From NCBI RefSeq assembly GCF_021018745.1, contig NZ_CP063845.1, forward strand, positions 2,914,001 through 2,978,000: DNA of 64,000 nt, written 5' to 3'. The translations under genes and the position numbers were made by a program. This DNA is from Gloeobacter morelensis MG652769 (GTDB taxonomy: Bacteria > Cyanobacteriota > Cyanobacteriia > Gloeobacterales > Gloeobacteraceae). Positions within the stretch are counted from its first letter, which is position 1. The number at the start of each line of letters is the position of its first letter. The notes under the pieces are model-generated. The model had not been told where the DNA came from, ran no database searches, and saw only the letters and a list, made by a program, of their open reading frames with translations. Positions 9,906 to 18,835 of this stretch are shown here, piece by piece.

Positions 9906-10370
9906 GTGATGGCCCTGACGGTCAACGAGGCGCAACTGGGGGCAATCCGTGCCCACGGCGAGCGCACGTACCCGCGCGAATGCTGTGGTTTGCTGCTCGG
10001 GCGCTTCGAGCCCGACGGCGCGAAGACTCTCCATGCTGTGTATCCGGTGGAGAACACCTGGGAGGGGGCGGGAGAATTTGGTCTGGGGGACGGCGAAGGC
10101 AAAGAGCGCCGGTTTTTGATTACCCCGGAGGATTACCGGGCCGGTGAGCGCTCAGCGCGGGCACAGGGGCTGGAGGTGATTGGCACCTACCACTCCCACC
10201 CCGATCACCCGGCGCGGCCTTCGGAGTTCGATCGGGGCAACGCCTGGCCGGTCTACTCTTACCTCATTGTTTCGGTGCAAAATGGTCAGGCGGCCGATTT
10301 GACCAGTTGGACGCTCGATGACGAGCGTCAGTTTCAGTTTGAAACGGTTCATCAGACCACGGAGGTCTAG
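9906..10370 (+). CDS. M67-family JAMM metallopeptidase
   Basis: MPN+/JAMM zinc protease (154 aa, ATG 9909 or GTG 9906). The motif is complete: a glutamate early in the fold (ECCGLLLG region) and YHSHPDHPARPSEFDR carrying H-x-H-P-x7-S-x2-D. Bacterial members of this family process sulfur-carrier proteins: Mec+ cleaves CysO-cysteine and QbsD trims QbsE. Here it lies 4 bp upstream of a MoaD/ThiS-like carrier with one residue beyond its GG, followed by the E1-like activator, so trimming or deconjugation of that carrier is the likely role. Its substrate has not been seen directly. Confidence 0.85.
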   Translation: MMALTVNEAQLGAIRAHGERTYPRECCGLLLGRFEPDGAKTLHAVYPVENTWEGAGEFGLGDGEGKERRFLITPEDYRAGERSARAQGLEVIGTYHSHPDHPARPSEFDRGNAWPVYSYLIVSVQNGQAADLTSWTLDDERQFQFETVHQTTEV

Positions 10371-10374
10371 ATAA

Positions 10375-10653
10375 ATGGCAGTGAAAGTGTTGATCCCGGC
10401 TCCTTTGCGCCGCTACACCAGCAATCAGGAGAGCCTGGAACTGGAGGGCGGCAGCGTCGGCGAGATACTCGACGATCTGACCGGCCGCTACGGCGAACTG
10501 AAGAAGCATCTGTACGGCGAAGACGGCAAGCTGCGCAACTTTGTGAACATTTACGTCAACGACGAAGATATCCGCCACCTGCAGCAGCAGGGCACCGTCG
10601 TTCAACCGACCGACGTCATCAGCATCGTGCCTTCGATCGCCGGAGGATTCTAG
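10375..10653 (+). CDS. MoaD/ThiS-family sulfur-carrier protein
   Basis: Ubiquitin-fold sulfur carrier (92 aa). It starts MAVKVLIPAPLRRYTSNQESLELEGGSVGEILDDL and ends in IVPSIAGGF. Mature carriers end in a free Gly-Gly that is adenylated and thiocarboxylated; this one has an extra Phe, so the terminal residue must be removed first, and a JAMM protease is encoded immediately upstream. It may serve cysteine synthesis (CysO-like), molybdopterin or another thiolation pathway; the sequence does not decide which. Confidence 0.88.
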   Translation: MAVKVLIPAPLRRYTSNQESLELEGGSVGEILDDLTGRYGELKKHLYGEDGKLRNFVNIYVNDEDIRHLQQQGTVVQPTDVISIVPSIAGGF

Positions 10654-10655
10654 CC

Positions 10656-11843
10656 ATGCTCAATCCCGACACTACAACCATCGAACTATCGCGCGACGAA
10701 CTGGAGCGCTACTCCCGCCATTTGATCTTGCCGGAGGTAGGTCTGGAGGGCCAGAAGAAGCTCAAAGCCGCCTCGGTGCTCTGTGTGGGCACCGGCGGTC
10801 TGGGAGCACCGCTGACGATGTACCTGGCCGCCGCCGGTATCGGTCGCATCGGGCTGGTGGATTTTGACGTGGTCGATGCAAGCAATCTCCAGCGCCAGAT
10901 TATCCACGGCACCTCCTGGATCGGCAAGCCCAAGATCGATTCGGCCACCGACCGCCTCCAGGAGATCAACCCGCACCTGCAAATCGATCGCTGGCCGGTG
11001 CGCCTTTCGAGCGAAAACGCCCTCGACATCTGCCGCGATTACGACTTGATCATCGACGGCACCGACAACTTTCCGACCCGCTATCTGGTCAACGACGCCT
11101 GCGTACTGCTCGGCAAACCGAACGTCTACGGCTCGATCTTCCGCTTCGAGGGCCAATCGACCGTCTTTCACTACGAGGATGGCCCCTGCTACCGCTGCCT
11201 TTATCCGGAGCCGCCGCCGCCGGGACTGGTGCCCAGTTGTGCCGAAGGCGGCGTCCTGGGAATCTTACCGGGGGTGATCGGCGTCATCCAGGCTACCGAG
11301 GCGGTCAAGATCATCCTGGGCATCGGTACCACCCTCAAGGGTCGCCTGATGCTCTACGACGCCCTCAACATGAAGTTCCGCGAGTTGAAGCTGCGCAGGA
11401 ACCCCGAGTGCCCGGTGTGCGGGGATCACCCGACGGTCACCTCGCTCATCGACTACGAGGAATTCTGCGGCATCCCCCAGGCCCGCGCCGAAGAAGAAAA
11501 GGCCAAAGCGACCCTGCAAGAAATCACCGCGACCGAACTGAACCAAATGCTGGACGCCGGCAAGGACATCGTCATTGTCGATGTGCGCAACCCCGACGAA
11601 TTTGCTGCCGCCCGCATCCCCGGCACCACGCTGGTGCCGCTACCGGAAATTGAGCAAGGACCAGGTGTTGAGAAGGTGCGTTCTCTAGTCAACGGCTCCA
11701 CCCTGGTGCTCCACTGCAGGAGCGGCATGCGCTCGGCCAAGGCCCTGCAAATTCTACAGTCGGTCGGTATCGAAGGCATCAACCTCAAAGGCGGCATCCA
11801 CGCCTGGTCCGACGAGGTCGATCCGAGCGTGCCCAAGGTCTAA
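10656..11843 (+). CDS. moeB: MoeB/ThiF-type adenylyltransferase fused to rhodanese (MoeZR-like)
   Basis: E1-like enzyme (395 aa) that adenylates the C-terminal glycine of the carrier and transfers sulfur to it. The nucleotide-binding GTGGLGAP lies near residue 45, the DGTDNFPTRYLVNDAC block follows, zinc cysteines are present (CYRC and CPVCG), and a C-terminal rhodanese domain from about residue 285 has the persulfide cysteine in HCRSGMRS. It lies 2 bp after the carrier gene, so the three genes form an operon. The catalytic-cysteine set and fused rhodanese are intact. Confidence 0.93.
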   Translation: MLNPDTTTIELSRDELERYSRHLILPEVGLEGQKKLKAASVLCVGTGGLGAPLTMYLAAAGIGRIGLVDFDVVDASNLQRQIIHGTSWIGKPKIDSATDRLQEINPHLQIDRWPVRLSSENALDICRDYDLIIDGTDNFPTRYLVNDACVLLGKPNVYGSIFRFEGQSTVFHYEDGPCYRCLYPEPPPPGLVPSCAEGGVLGILPGVIGVIQATEAVKIILGIGTTLKGRLMLYDALNMKFRELKLRRNPECPVCGDHPTVTSLIDYEEFCGIPQARAEEEKAKATLQEITATELNQMLDAGKDIVIVDVRNPDEFAAARIPGTTLVPLPEIEQGPGVEKVRSLVNGSTLVLHCRSGMRSAKALQILQSVGIEGINLKGGIHAWSDEVDPSVPKV

Positions 11844-11915
11844 ACCGGCACCGAAAGCTATCGGGACAGCGAGGCGTCTTGTTCCTGCAAGCTAGCTTTT
11901 CTCTGTAAACTCTTC

Positions 11916-11947
11916 GGCCTCACCCCCGAACAACGGATGGTGAGGCC
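11916..11947 (+). terminator. Candidate terminator of the sulfur-carrier operon
   Basis: Perfect 9-bp stem GGCCTCACC / GGTGAGGCC around a 14-nt loop, 73 nt after the moeB stop, followed by TTACCTT. The U-tract is weak. Confidence 0.4.
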
Positions 11948-11980
11948 TTACCTTGGTCATGCGACCCGGGCTGCCGCAAA

Positions 11981-12002
11981 CCAGAGATATATAAATCTCT
12001 GG
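11981..12002. promoter_or_regulatory. AT-centred palindrome in the gap before the R-M genes
   Basis: CCAGAGAT-ATATAA-ATCTCTGG, 8-bp arms around an AT-rich centre, in the ~470-bp gap between moeB and the methyltransferase gene. It could be an operator for the R-M operon or a weak hairpin. The rest of the gap shows no convincing gene; a 61-codon frame at 12141-12326 lacks family resemblance. Confidence 0.25.
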
Positions 12003-12315
12003 AGGCTCTTGCTCGGCGGGAATAGCTTTGCCGCACTGAGTAGGCCTGCCACACAGTAGTTTTCGATAACACATCGCTGCTTTCACTGCACTGCTTCGGT
12101 ATTCGGTATAAGGTGGTGCAGAAGAAAAGAGAATTGTTCAATGCGGTTGCAGCACGTATTATCCGCCGCTGATAACTCCCTCGCCGCAAAGCGAGCTGTT
12201 CTGGCAATTTCCGCTGAGCTTTACCACGCTTTCGAAGAGATTGCGCTTGCCAAGCAAGTCTCCCAGGCTTTGATTGGCGACGCCCCCGGCGAGAAATGGT
12301 GCAGAGGGAACATCC

Positions 12316-14040
12316 ATGCTCGATGATTTTCTGCAGCACCAGCTGTCTTTGCCAACGCTATGCCCAGTTGCGGCCGCGGTCGATACGCTCGCGCATACCA
12401 GCGGTATCGAGGAGCGCGGCGCAGTTTTCACTCGCTGCGAGATTGTGGAGTTTATCCTCGACCTTGTCGGATACAGTACTGACCAGCCGCTCCACCAGAA
12501 GCGTCTTCTTGAACCATCCTTCGGTAACGGAGACTTTCTCTTGCCGGCCATCGGTAGGCTACTTTCAGCATGGAAAAGATCTCACAAGGGCCAGCCGCTC
12601 GAAATACTCGCTGACGCGATCCGTGCTGTCGAGCTTCATCGCGATACCTTCGTCCAAACCTACACTACCGTCATTGCGCGCCTGATAGAGGAGGGCATTC
12701 CTTCCCATACCGCGATCAAGATCGCCGACCGCTGGCTCATTCACGGCGATTTTCTACTGGTCGCGTTGCCGACGCCTTTCGACATGGTGATCGGTAATCC
12801 GCCTTATGTCCGTACTGAGCTCATCTCGGATGTGCTGATGGCCGAATACCGAAGCCGCTACACGACCATCTACGATCGCGCGGACCTCTACATTCCGTTT
12901 ATTGAGCGCTCGCTCCGGAGCCTGGCATCGGGCGGGGCACTTGGCTTCATCTGTGCCGATCGCTGGATAAAAAATCGCTACGGCGGCCCGTTGCGGGCTT
13001 TCGTCGCGTCGGGGTTTCGCTTGAAAGTTCACGTCGATATGACTGATACACCGGTGTTTCACAGTGCAGTGACTGCATATCCGGCTGTGACCATCATCAC
13101 CCGCGAGCAGCCGGGACCTACCCGCATTGCACACCGCCCAACCATCGACTCCGCTGTACTGAGGCCGCTCGCCGCGGCTCTGACCGCTAAGTGCATTCCG
13201 CGAGCTGCAACTGGCATACGTGAGCTCTCAAACGTCGTGGTCGGTTCGGACCCGTGGCTTTTGGATGTCTCTGAGCAGATGAACCTCTTGCGCCGTCTAG
13301 AAAGCACTCTCCCGCTGCTCGAAGAAGCCGGCTGCAGGGTCGGCATCGGTGTTGCGACCGGTGCTGACCGGATCTATATTGGCAAGTTTGACGCGCTTGA
13401 CGTAGAAGACAACCGCAAGCTACCGCTAGCCATGACGCGCGATATCGCAAGCGGCAAAGTGCGGTGGCGTAGTTACGGCGTCATCAACCCGTTCTGCAAC
13501 GATGGCGGACTTGTAAATCTTGACGATTATCCGCGCTTGAAACGTTATCTCAACGGCCACAAGACTGAGCTTATGGCCCGCCATGTTGCGCAGAAGAGCC
13601 CAGGAAACTGGTACCGTACCATTGACCGGATAACGCCATCTCTTACCAGTAAACCGAAGCTCCTGATCCCGGATATCAAAGGCGAAGCCCAGATTGTTTA
13701 CGAGGACGGCCGGCTCTATCCACACCACAATCTCTACTACATCACGGCCGAAGAGTGGGATCTGCACGCTCTCCAGGCGGTCCTGCTCTCCGGTATCGCG
13801 CGTCTTTTCGTCGCGACCTACTCGACTCGGATGCGCGGTGGCTACCTGCGCTTTCAGGCGCAGTATCTGCGCCGGATCCGTATGCCTCACTGGAAAAACG
13901 TACCCGCTGATCTTCGTCGGGCGCTTAAGATCGCAGCTGAGCACCACGACCTCGCAGCCTGTAATGCCGCTGCATTTGCGCTTTATGGGCTGACTCCGGT
14001 TGAACAAGCCGCGATCAGCGGCAGTGGAGACCAGGGGTGA
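12316..14040 (+). CDS. Type II N6-adenine DNA methyltransferase (R-M partner)
   Basis: N6-adenine methyltransferase of 574 aa. The SAM-binding motif I region is [17 protein letters not shown] near residue 65 and the catalytic motif IV is [12 protein letters not shown] (NPPY). A target-recognition-like C-terminal half follows, ending in MPHWKNVP and [13 protein letters not shown] 12316 is chosen because GAGGGAAC sits at good spacing; the frame is open 14 codons further upstream. It overlaps the endonuclease gene by GTGA. Together they form a complete R-M pair in which the methylase protects the sites cut by the partner. Confidence 0.88.
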   Translation: MLDDFLQHQLSLPTLCPVAAAVDTLAHTSGIEERGAVFTRCEIVEFILDLVGYSTDQPLHQKRLLEPSFGNGDFLLPAIGRLLSAWKRSHKGQPLEILADAIRAVELHRDTFVQTYTTVIARLIEEGIPSHTAIKIADRWLIHGDFLLVALPTPFDMVIGNPPYVRTELISDVLMAEYRSRYTTIYDRADLYIPFIERSLRSLASGGALGFICADRWIKNRYGGPLRAFVASGFRLKVHVDMTDTPVFHSAVTAYPAVTIITREQPGPTRIAHRPTIDSAVLRPLAAALTAKCIPRAATGIRELSNVVVGSDPWLLDVSEQMNLLRRLESTLPLLEEAGCRVGIGVATGADRIYIGKFDALDVEDNRKLPLAMTRDIASGKVRWRSYGVINPFCNDGGLVNLDDYPRLKRYLNGHKTELMARHVAQKSPGNWYRTIDRITPSLTSKPKLLIPDIKGEAQIVYEDGRLYPHHNLYYITAEEWDLHALQAVLLSGIARLFVATYSTRMRGGYLRFQAQYLRRIRMPHWKNVPADLRRALKIAAEHHDLAACNAAAFALYGLTPVEQAAISGSGDQG

Positions 14041-14771
14041 CGCTCGACCTGCAGAACTACGAGCGCAAGGCTCGCGAGTCCGTTCAAGCCTTCTGGGGCA
14101 ATCGCGAGAGAGCCAAGCAAAAGCAACTCGAATCCGGGAAGGCCGATCGGGGCGAACGTGCGGGCGTCACTGCCGGCAAGAATATGGACGGCTTCATTGC
14201 CTTAGTACTCGACCTTGTCCACGCTAATGGTCTTGCCAATGCAGAGGTTTATCAGCGACGCGCCGTGCTCACGCTCCCGGGATACTTCCGACCGACGAAG
14301 CTTTGGGACGTGCTTGTGATCAACAAAGGCCGGCTTGTTGCGGCCGTTGAACTGAAAAGCCAAGTCGGGCCGTCTTTCGGCAACAACTTTAATAATCGGA
14401 CGGAGGAGGCCCTCGGTACAGCGCACGACTTCTGGACAGCCTACCGCAAGGGTGCTTTTGGCCAACAGCCGCGGCCCTTCGTCGGCTGGTTGATGATGGT
14501 CGAAGATGCACAGCAGTCGCGTAAAGCCATCCTTGATCGCTCGCCGCACTTCCCCGTTTTTAGAGAGTTTCAGGGCACGTCCTATCTCAAGCGCTACGAT
14601 ATCCTGTGCCAGCGCCTTATTCAAGAACAGCTCTATGCCGCCGCTTCGGTACTGGCTTCACCACGTACGGCAGCACAAACAGGGGAGTTCTGCGAGATTT
14701 CTGAGCTGACTGGGCTCAAGATGTTTGTGACGACACTTGCAGGACACATCGCAGCCGAAGCGGCGCGGTAA
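14037..14771 (+). CDS. XhoI/PaeR7I-like type II restriction endonuclease
   Basis: A 244-aa endonuclease. The block [54 protein letters not shown] is characteristic, by recall, of the XhoI/PaeR7I family, with D...E-x-K (ELKSQ) as the PD-(D/E)xK catalytic core. That family cuts CTCGAG, so this pair probably recognises the same site; the site specificity is inference. It starts at a GTG overlapping the methyltransferase stop. Length matches the family and no frameshift is visible, so it is probably active. Confidence 0.85.
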   Translation: MTLDLQNYERKARESVQAFWGNRERAKQKQLESGKADRGERAGVTAGKNMDGFIALVLDLVHANGLANAEVYQRRAVLTLPGYFRPTKLWDVLVINKGRLVAAVELKSQVGPSFGNNFNNRTEEALGTAHDFWTAYRKGAFGQQPRPFVGWLMMVEDAQQSRKAILDRSPHFPVFREFQGTSYLKRYDILCQRLIQEQLYAAASVLASPRTAAQTGEFCEISELTGLKMFVTTLAGHIAAEAAR

Positions 14772-14785
14772 GCGATCCTGTGTAG

Positions 14786-14930
14786 TCAGAGAACAATAAC
14801 TACCATATTGGCGCTCGGAAGCGTCTTGTAGTATCTGGCAATCGACAATAGCCCAAAGCCCAACTTTTCATAGGTGCGACGCGCTGGGGCATGACCGGGT
14901 CACCGCCGGTCTCGACCATGGCCACAGACA
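14786..14930 (-). pseudogene. C-terminal remnant of a GNAT acetyltransferase, frameshifted
   Basis: On the minus strand the gap between the R-M pair and the STAND gene reads VETGGDP, then after a one-base loss HAPARRTYEKLGFGLLSIARYYK, and then a stop codon (14788-14786). The ETGGDPGHAPAR-x-x-YEKLGF pattern with ARYYK is the typical C-terminus of a GNAT-family acetyltransferase. The upstream two thirds of the gene are unrecognisable, so this is a decayed fragment. Confidence 0.6.
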
Positions 14931-15160
14931 TTCCTACCCAGTAGGATTCGGAGACCACGGTTCTATCCCCTACTCTCTACTCAAATCCGCTCCAGAAGCC
15001 GCTTTTAGCCGTTACAGCCCGGCTGCCACCCGTTGAGGGTCCACCGTTTCCCGTACCCTGTAACACTCAAAGCCCTCTGCAAAACGCGCGGAAGCTCAGT
15101 AAGACAAGGGCAAAATTCCCATGACGCATCACTGCAAACATTCTCGTGATAGTTTTGATT

Positions 15161-15166
15161 TATAAT
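15161..15166 (+). promoter_or_regulatory. Candidate -10 element upstream of the STAND gene
   Basis: Consensus TATAAT 26 nt before ATG 15192, in an AT-rich stretch that contrasts with its surroundings. No convincing -35 is present. Confidence 0.35.
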
Positions 15167-15191
15167 AATCTCTACTTATTGCGGGTAGTGC

Positions 15192-18100
15192 ATGGGATCG
15201 CTTCGCCCCCCGTCTCGCCGAAATAGAGGGGTCGTCCTGAGCAAAAAAGGCCTGGCGACCCTCGAAGAGGCGCGGGCTGCCCTCGAAGCCAAAAACAACT
15301 ACGGCGCCAGCTATACCCTGGAGCAATTGAGCGAGTTAACCGGCTTGTCCTGCCCCACGATTGCAAAGGTTCTCGATGGCGAAGAAGGGGTAGATAAACG
15401 CACGCTCGAGCGATTTTTCAGAGCGTTTAATTTGAAGTTAACGAAAAGCGATTACCAGGCAGTAGGCAATCCAGGCGAGAATCTGGGCAGCAGAGTCAGC
15501 AAAACCCAACAGGACTGGGCGGAGGCCATTGATGTCAAAAATTTTCACGGCCGTGCCGAGGAACTTGCTGCACTAACAACCTGGATTGTTCAGGACAAAT
15601 GTCGCGTGGTTGCGCTGCTGGGTATGGGAGGAATCGGCAAAACTTCGCTGTCGGTGAAGCTCGCGGAAACGGTCACGGAGAATTTTGATTACGTCCTCTG
15701 GCGATCCCTGCGAAATGCGCCGCCTCTGCAGGAAATTCTGGTCGATATCTTTCAATTTGTTGGTTTGACCCAGCCGCCCATATCCCATCGAGTTTCCAAC
15801 GTAAAACAGTCTCAACTTATTGACTTATTTCGGAGCCACCGATGCTTGATCGTCTTTGATAACGTTGAAACGGTAATGGACGGCACAAGGAAAGCCGGGT
15901 ACTACCGCGAAGGATACGAAGACTACGGCGAACTGTTCAAGAGCGTAGGAAGCTCTTCCCACAAAAGCTGCCTGGTGCTGACCAGCCGGGAGAAACCCAA
16001 GGATTTGGGACCTCTGGAAGGTAAAACCCTCCCAGTTCGTTCATTGCGGCTGCAAGGCCTTCAAGAAAACGACGGTCTGGAAATCCTCAAAGAAAGGGGC
16101 TTGGACATTTCTACAGGAGACAGCAAAGAACTACTCAGATACTACGGGGGCAACCCCCTTGCCATAAAAATGGTGGCCTCCACCATTCGGACGTTGTTTG
16201 GCAATAACATCTCAAACTTCGTGGCACAAGGCACTTCTATCTTTGGCGATGTTCGGGATCTGTTGAGCCAGCACTTCAACCGCTTATCCGAACTGGAAAG
16301 GCAAGTCATGTACTGGCTTTCGATACATTGCGAGCCGATTGCATTATCCGAGCTTCACGCAGTCGTCTTGCTCCCCATGACGGTTCCCGAGTTGCTGGAG
16401 GCCATGGAATCGTTGTCGAGACGCTCTCTTGTCGAGGAGAATAAACTGTATTTTTCATTGCAACCCGTAATAACAGAATACATTCTAGATCAATTGATTC
16501 ACCATGCCTGGACGGAGGTTCAAACCAGAAAGTTGTCCCTTTTGAAGCAATGCTTCTTGCTTAAGGCTCAGGGGCCGGACTACATACGGAGCGCTCAGTT
16601 ACGCCTGATTGTTCATCCCCTGGTCATCCGACTAAAGTCGTTCTTTAAAACGCCCGAAGCGATCGAGAAACATTTTGCCCACATCTTCTCGGATCTCAGA
16701 AAGGAAGCTTTCGGTCACCAGGGCTATGCTGGAGGAAATCTGTTGAACATCCTCTGCGCTGCGAAGGTCGATTTAAGAGGTTGGGATCTTTCGGGCCTTG
16801 CCGTATGGCAGGCGGATTTGCGAAACGCCAACCTTCAACAATGCAATCTCGCCCAGTGCGATTTGTCCCAATCAATGTTCATCGAACCTTTGGGCAATAT
16901 CTCCTCCGTCAAATTCAATCCCAATCGCAACGTGCTGGCCACGGGTGACGCCGATGGCAAAGTCTGTCTCTGGCAACTGCCCGACGGTATCCAGCTGAAC
17001 ATCTGCGAAGGACATACAGCCTGGGTGTGGTCGGTGGGCTTCAGCCCCGACGGGAGCGTCCTGGCCTCCGGCAGTTCCGATCAGACCGTGCGGCTGTGGG
17101 AGAGCGCGACGGGGCGATGCCTGCGCACCCTGCAAGGACACGCCAATTCTGTCTGGTCGGTGGGCTTCAGCCCCGACGGGAGCGTCCTGGCCTCCGGCAG
17201 TTCCGATCAGACCGTGCGGCTGTGGGAGAGCGCGACGGGGCGATGCCTGCGCACCCTGCGCGGGCACGAAGGCTGGGTTTTGTCGCTCGCCTTCAGCCCC
17301 GACGGGAGCGTTCTGGCCTCCGGCAGTTCCGATCAGACCGTGCGGCTGTGGGAGAGCGCGACGGGGCGATGCCTGCGCACCCTGCGCGGGCACACCGATT
17401 GGATACACTCGGTCGACTTCAGTCCGGACGGCCGGTCGATCGCGAGCGCCGGCGCCGACCGGACCGTCCGCCTGTGGGACACCGCCACCGGGGAGTGCCA
17501 AAAGTCCTTGCTCGGCCATTCCAGCCTGATCTGGTCCGTCGCCTTTAGCCCCAACGGTCGGATCCTGGCAAGCGGAGGACAGGACGCGCTGATCAAGCTG
17601 TGGGACGTTGCCACCGCTCAGTGCCGCAAAATCCTGCAGGGCCACACCAATCTGGTGTATTCGGTCGCCTTCAGCCCCGATGGTCAGACGCTGGCAAGCG
17701 GGAGTGCCGATCAAGCCGTGCGCTTGTGGAGGACCGACACCGGTCAATGCCGCAAAACGATACAGGGCTACACCAGCGGCATCTATTCGGTGGCTTTCAG
17801 TCCGGACGGGGGCACGATCGCCGGCGGCAGCACGGATCACACGGTGCGCCTGTGGGATGCCGCTACAGGCGACTGCCGCAAAATTTTGGCAGGGCACAAC
17901 AGTTGGGTGTTCGCAGTTGCCTTCAGCCCAGATGGTCGGACCCTCGCAAGCGGCAGCGTGGACCACACGGTGCGTCTGTGGGACACAGCCACGGGCCGCT
18001 GCCGCAAAATTTTGGAGGGGCACAGCAGTTGGGTCTGGTCGGCCGTTTTCAGCCCGGACGGAGCCACGATCGCAACCGGAAGCGCGGATCGGACTGTGTG

Positions 18101-18773
18101 TCTGTGGAACGCCGCGACGGGACGGCGCAACACCGTTTTGCAGGCGCACACCGGCTGGGTGAGCGCCGTGGCCTTCAGCGCCGATGGCCGCGTATTGGCC
18201 AGTGCCAGTGCGGACGGAACCGTGCGGTTGTGGAATGTCGGCAACGGATTGTGCGTCGCCCTACTGGCGGAACACTCCAATTGGGTCCACTCCGTGGCCT
18301 TCAGCCAGGACGGCTCGCTGTTGGCGAGCGGTAGTGCCGACGGAACCGTCAGGCTTTGGGATTTGCAGAGTGGCCGGTGTGCCCGGATTATCGAAGGGCA
18401 TGCCAGTCCCGTGTGGTCGGTGGCGTTCAGCCTGGATGGCGCCTTGCTCGCAAGCGCGGGGGAAGACCGCATCATCAGGATTTGGAGAATAAGCACCGGG
18501 GAAATCCATCGGACATTTCCCGGGCACACCCGCCCGATCTGGTCGGTCGCCTTCAGCCCGGATGGCCGTCTGCTTGCCAGCGGCAGCCAGGACGAAAGCA
18601 TCGCCCTCTGGGAAACCCACAGTGCAGAGCGCTTGCGGGTACTGCGCAATTTGAAGCCTTACGAAGGCATGAATCTGAGCGCAGTGTCCGGGCTGACGGA
18701 AGCCCGCAAAGCAACCCTCAAAGCACTCGGGGCGATTGTCGATATCTCCGGGCAGATCCCTATGGAAGATTAA
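15192..18773 (+). CDS. STAND protein: N-terminal HTH-like region, NB-ARC NTPase and 14 WD40 repeats
   Basis: Large signalling/defence-type ATPase (1193 aa) with APAF-1-like order. Residues ~1-90 are a helical region resembling a helix-turn-helix (SYTLEQLSELTGLSCPTIAKVLDG). The NB-ARC follows, with P-loop GMGGIGKTS near residue 140 and Walker B CLIVFDNVE near 217. A short pentapeptide-like stretch (LSGLAVWQADLRNANLQQCN) precedes 14 WD40 repeats of 42 residues each, enough for two seven-bladed propellers. Repeats 2-4 are nearly identical in DNA (126-bp period from about 17028), so they were copied recently. The first half is visibly less GC-rich than the WD40 half. STAND proteins bind a ligand through the repeats and oligomerise; the effector here is unclear because no nuclease or TIR domain is visible. 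It lies beside an R-M system, which fits a defence role. Confidence 0.88.
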   Translation: MGSLRPPSRRNRGVVLSKKGLATLEEARAALEAKNNYGASYTLEQLSELTGLSCPTIAKVLDGEEGVDKRTLERFFRAFNLKLTKSDYQAVGNPGENLGSRVSKTQQDWAEAIDVKNFHGRAEELAALTTWIVQDKCRVVALLGMGGIGKTSLSVKLAETVTENFDYVLWRSLRNAPPLQEILVDIFQFVGLTQPPISHRVSNVKQSQLIDLFRSHRCLIVFDNVETVMDGTRKAGYYREGYEDYGELFKSVGSSSHKSCLVLTSREKPKDLGPLEGKTLPVRSLRLQGLQENDGLEILKERGLDISTGDSKELLRYYGGNPLAIKMVASTIRTLFGNNISNFVAQGTSIFGDVRDLLSQHFNRLSELERQVMYWLSIHCEPIALSELHAVVLLPMTVPELLEAMESLSRRSLVEENKLYFSLQPVITEYILDQLIHHAWTEVQTRKLSLLKQCFLLKAQGPDYIRSAQLRLIVHPLVIRLKSFFKTPEAIEKHFAHIFSDLRKEAFGHQGYAGGNLLNILCAAKVDLRGWDLSGLAVWQADLRNANLQQCNLAQCDLSQSMFIEPLGNISSVKFNPNRNVLATGDADGKVCLWQLPDGIQLNICEGHTAWVWSVGFSPDGSVLASGSSDQTVRLWESATGRCLRTLQGHANSVWSVGFSPDGSVLASGSSDQTVRLWESATGRCLRTLRGHEGWVLSLAFSPDGSVLASGSSDQTVRLWESATGRCLRTLRGHTDWIHSVDFSPDGRSIASAGADRTVRLWDTATGECQKSLLGHSSLIWSVAFSPNGRILASGGQDALIKLWDVATAQCRKILQGHTNLVYSVAFSPDGQTLASGSADQAVRLWRTDTGQCRKTIQGYTSGIYSVAFSPDGGTIAGGSTDHTVRLWDAATGDCRKILAGHNSWVFAVAFSPDGRTLASGSVDHTVRLWDTATGRCRKILEGHSSWVWSAVFSPDGATIATGSADRTVCLWNAATGRRNTVLQAHTGWVSAVAFSADGRVLASASADGTVRLWNVGNGLCVALLAEHSNWVHSVAFSQDGSLLASGSADGTVRLWDLQSGRCARIIEGHASPVWSVAFSLDGALLASAGEDRIIRIWRISTGEIHRTFPGHTRPIWSVAFSPDGRLLASGSQDESIALWETHSAERLRVLRNLKPYEGMNLSAVSGLTEARKATLKALGAIVDISGQIPMED
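17028..17405 (+). repeat. Three near-identical 126-bp WD40-coding tandem units
   Basis: In-frame tandem units with a period of exactly 126 bp encode blades carrying FSPDGSVLASGSSDQTVRLW and ATGRCLRTL. Only the segments encoding the loop after each GH (TAWVW, ANSVW, EGWVL) differ. The other eleven units of the gene are diverged. Confidence 0.9.
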
Positions 18774-18835
18774 AGGGCCAAAAAGCACCCACCGTTGCGG
18801 CGCAGTTTGACCCCATCAGCATTAGCCGCCAACTC

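Noticed and set aside
12141-12326. 61-codon plus-strand frame just upstream of the methyltransferase, considered as a controller (C) protein
   Set aside because: No helix-turn-helix pattern or other family resemblance, and its end overlaps the methyltransferase start; too weak to call.
17028-17405. Regular 126-bp repeats, considered as a CRISPR-like array
   Set aside because: They are in-frame coding repeats of a WD40 propeller with no spacers and no Cas genes.
16872-18149. 425-codon minus-strand frame opposite the WD40 repeats
   Set aside because: It exists because the repeats are GC-rich and periodic; its sequence is a reflection of the WD40 units.
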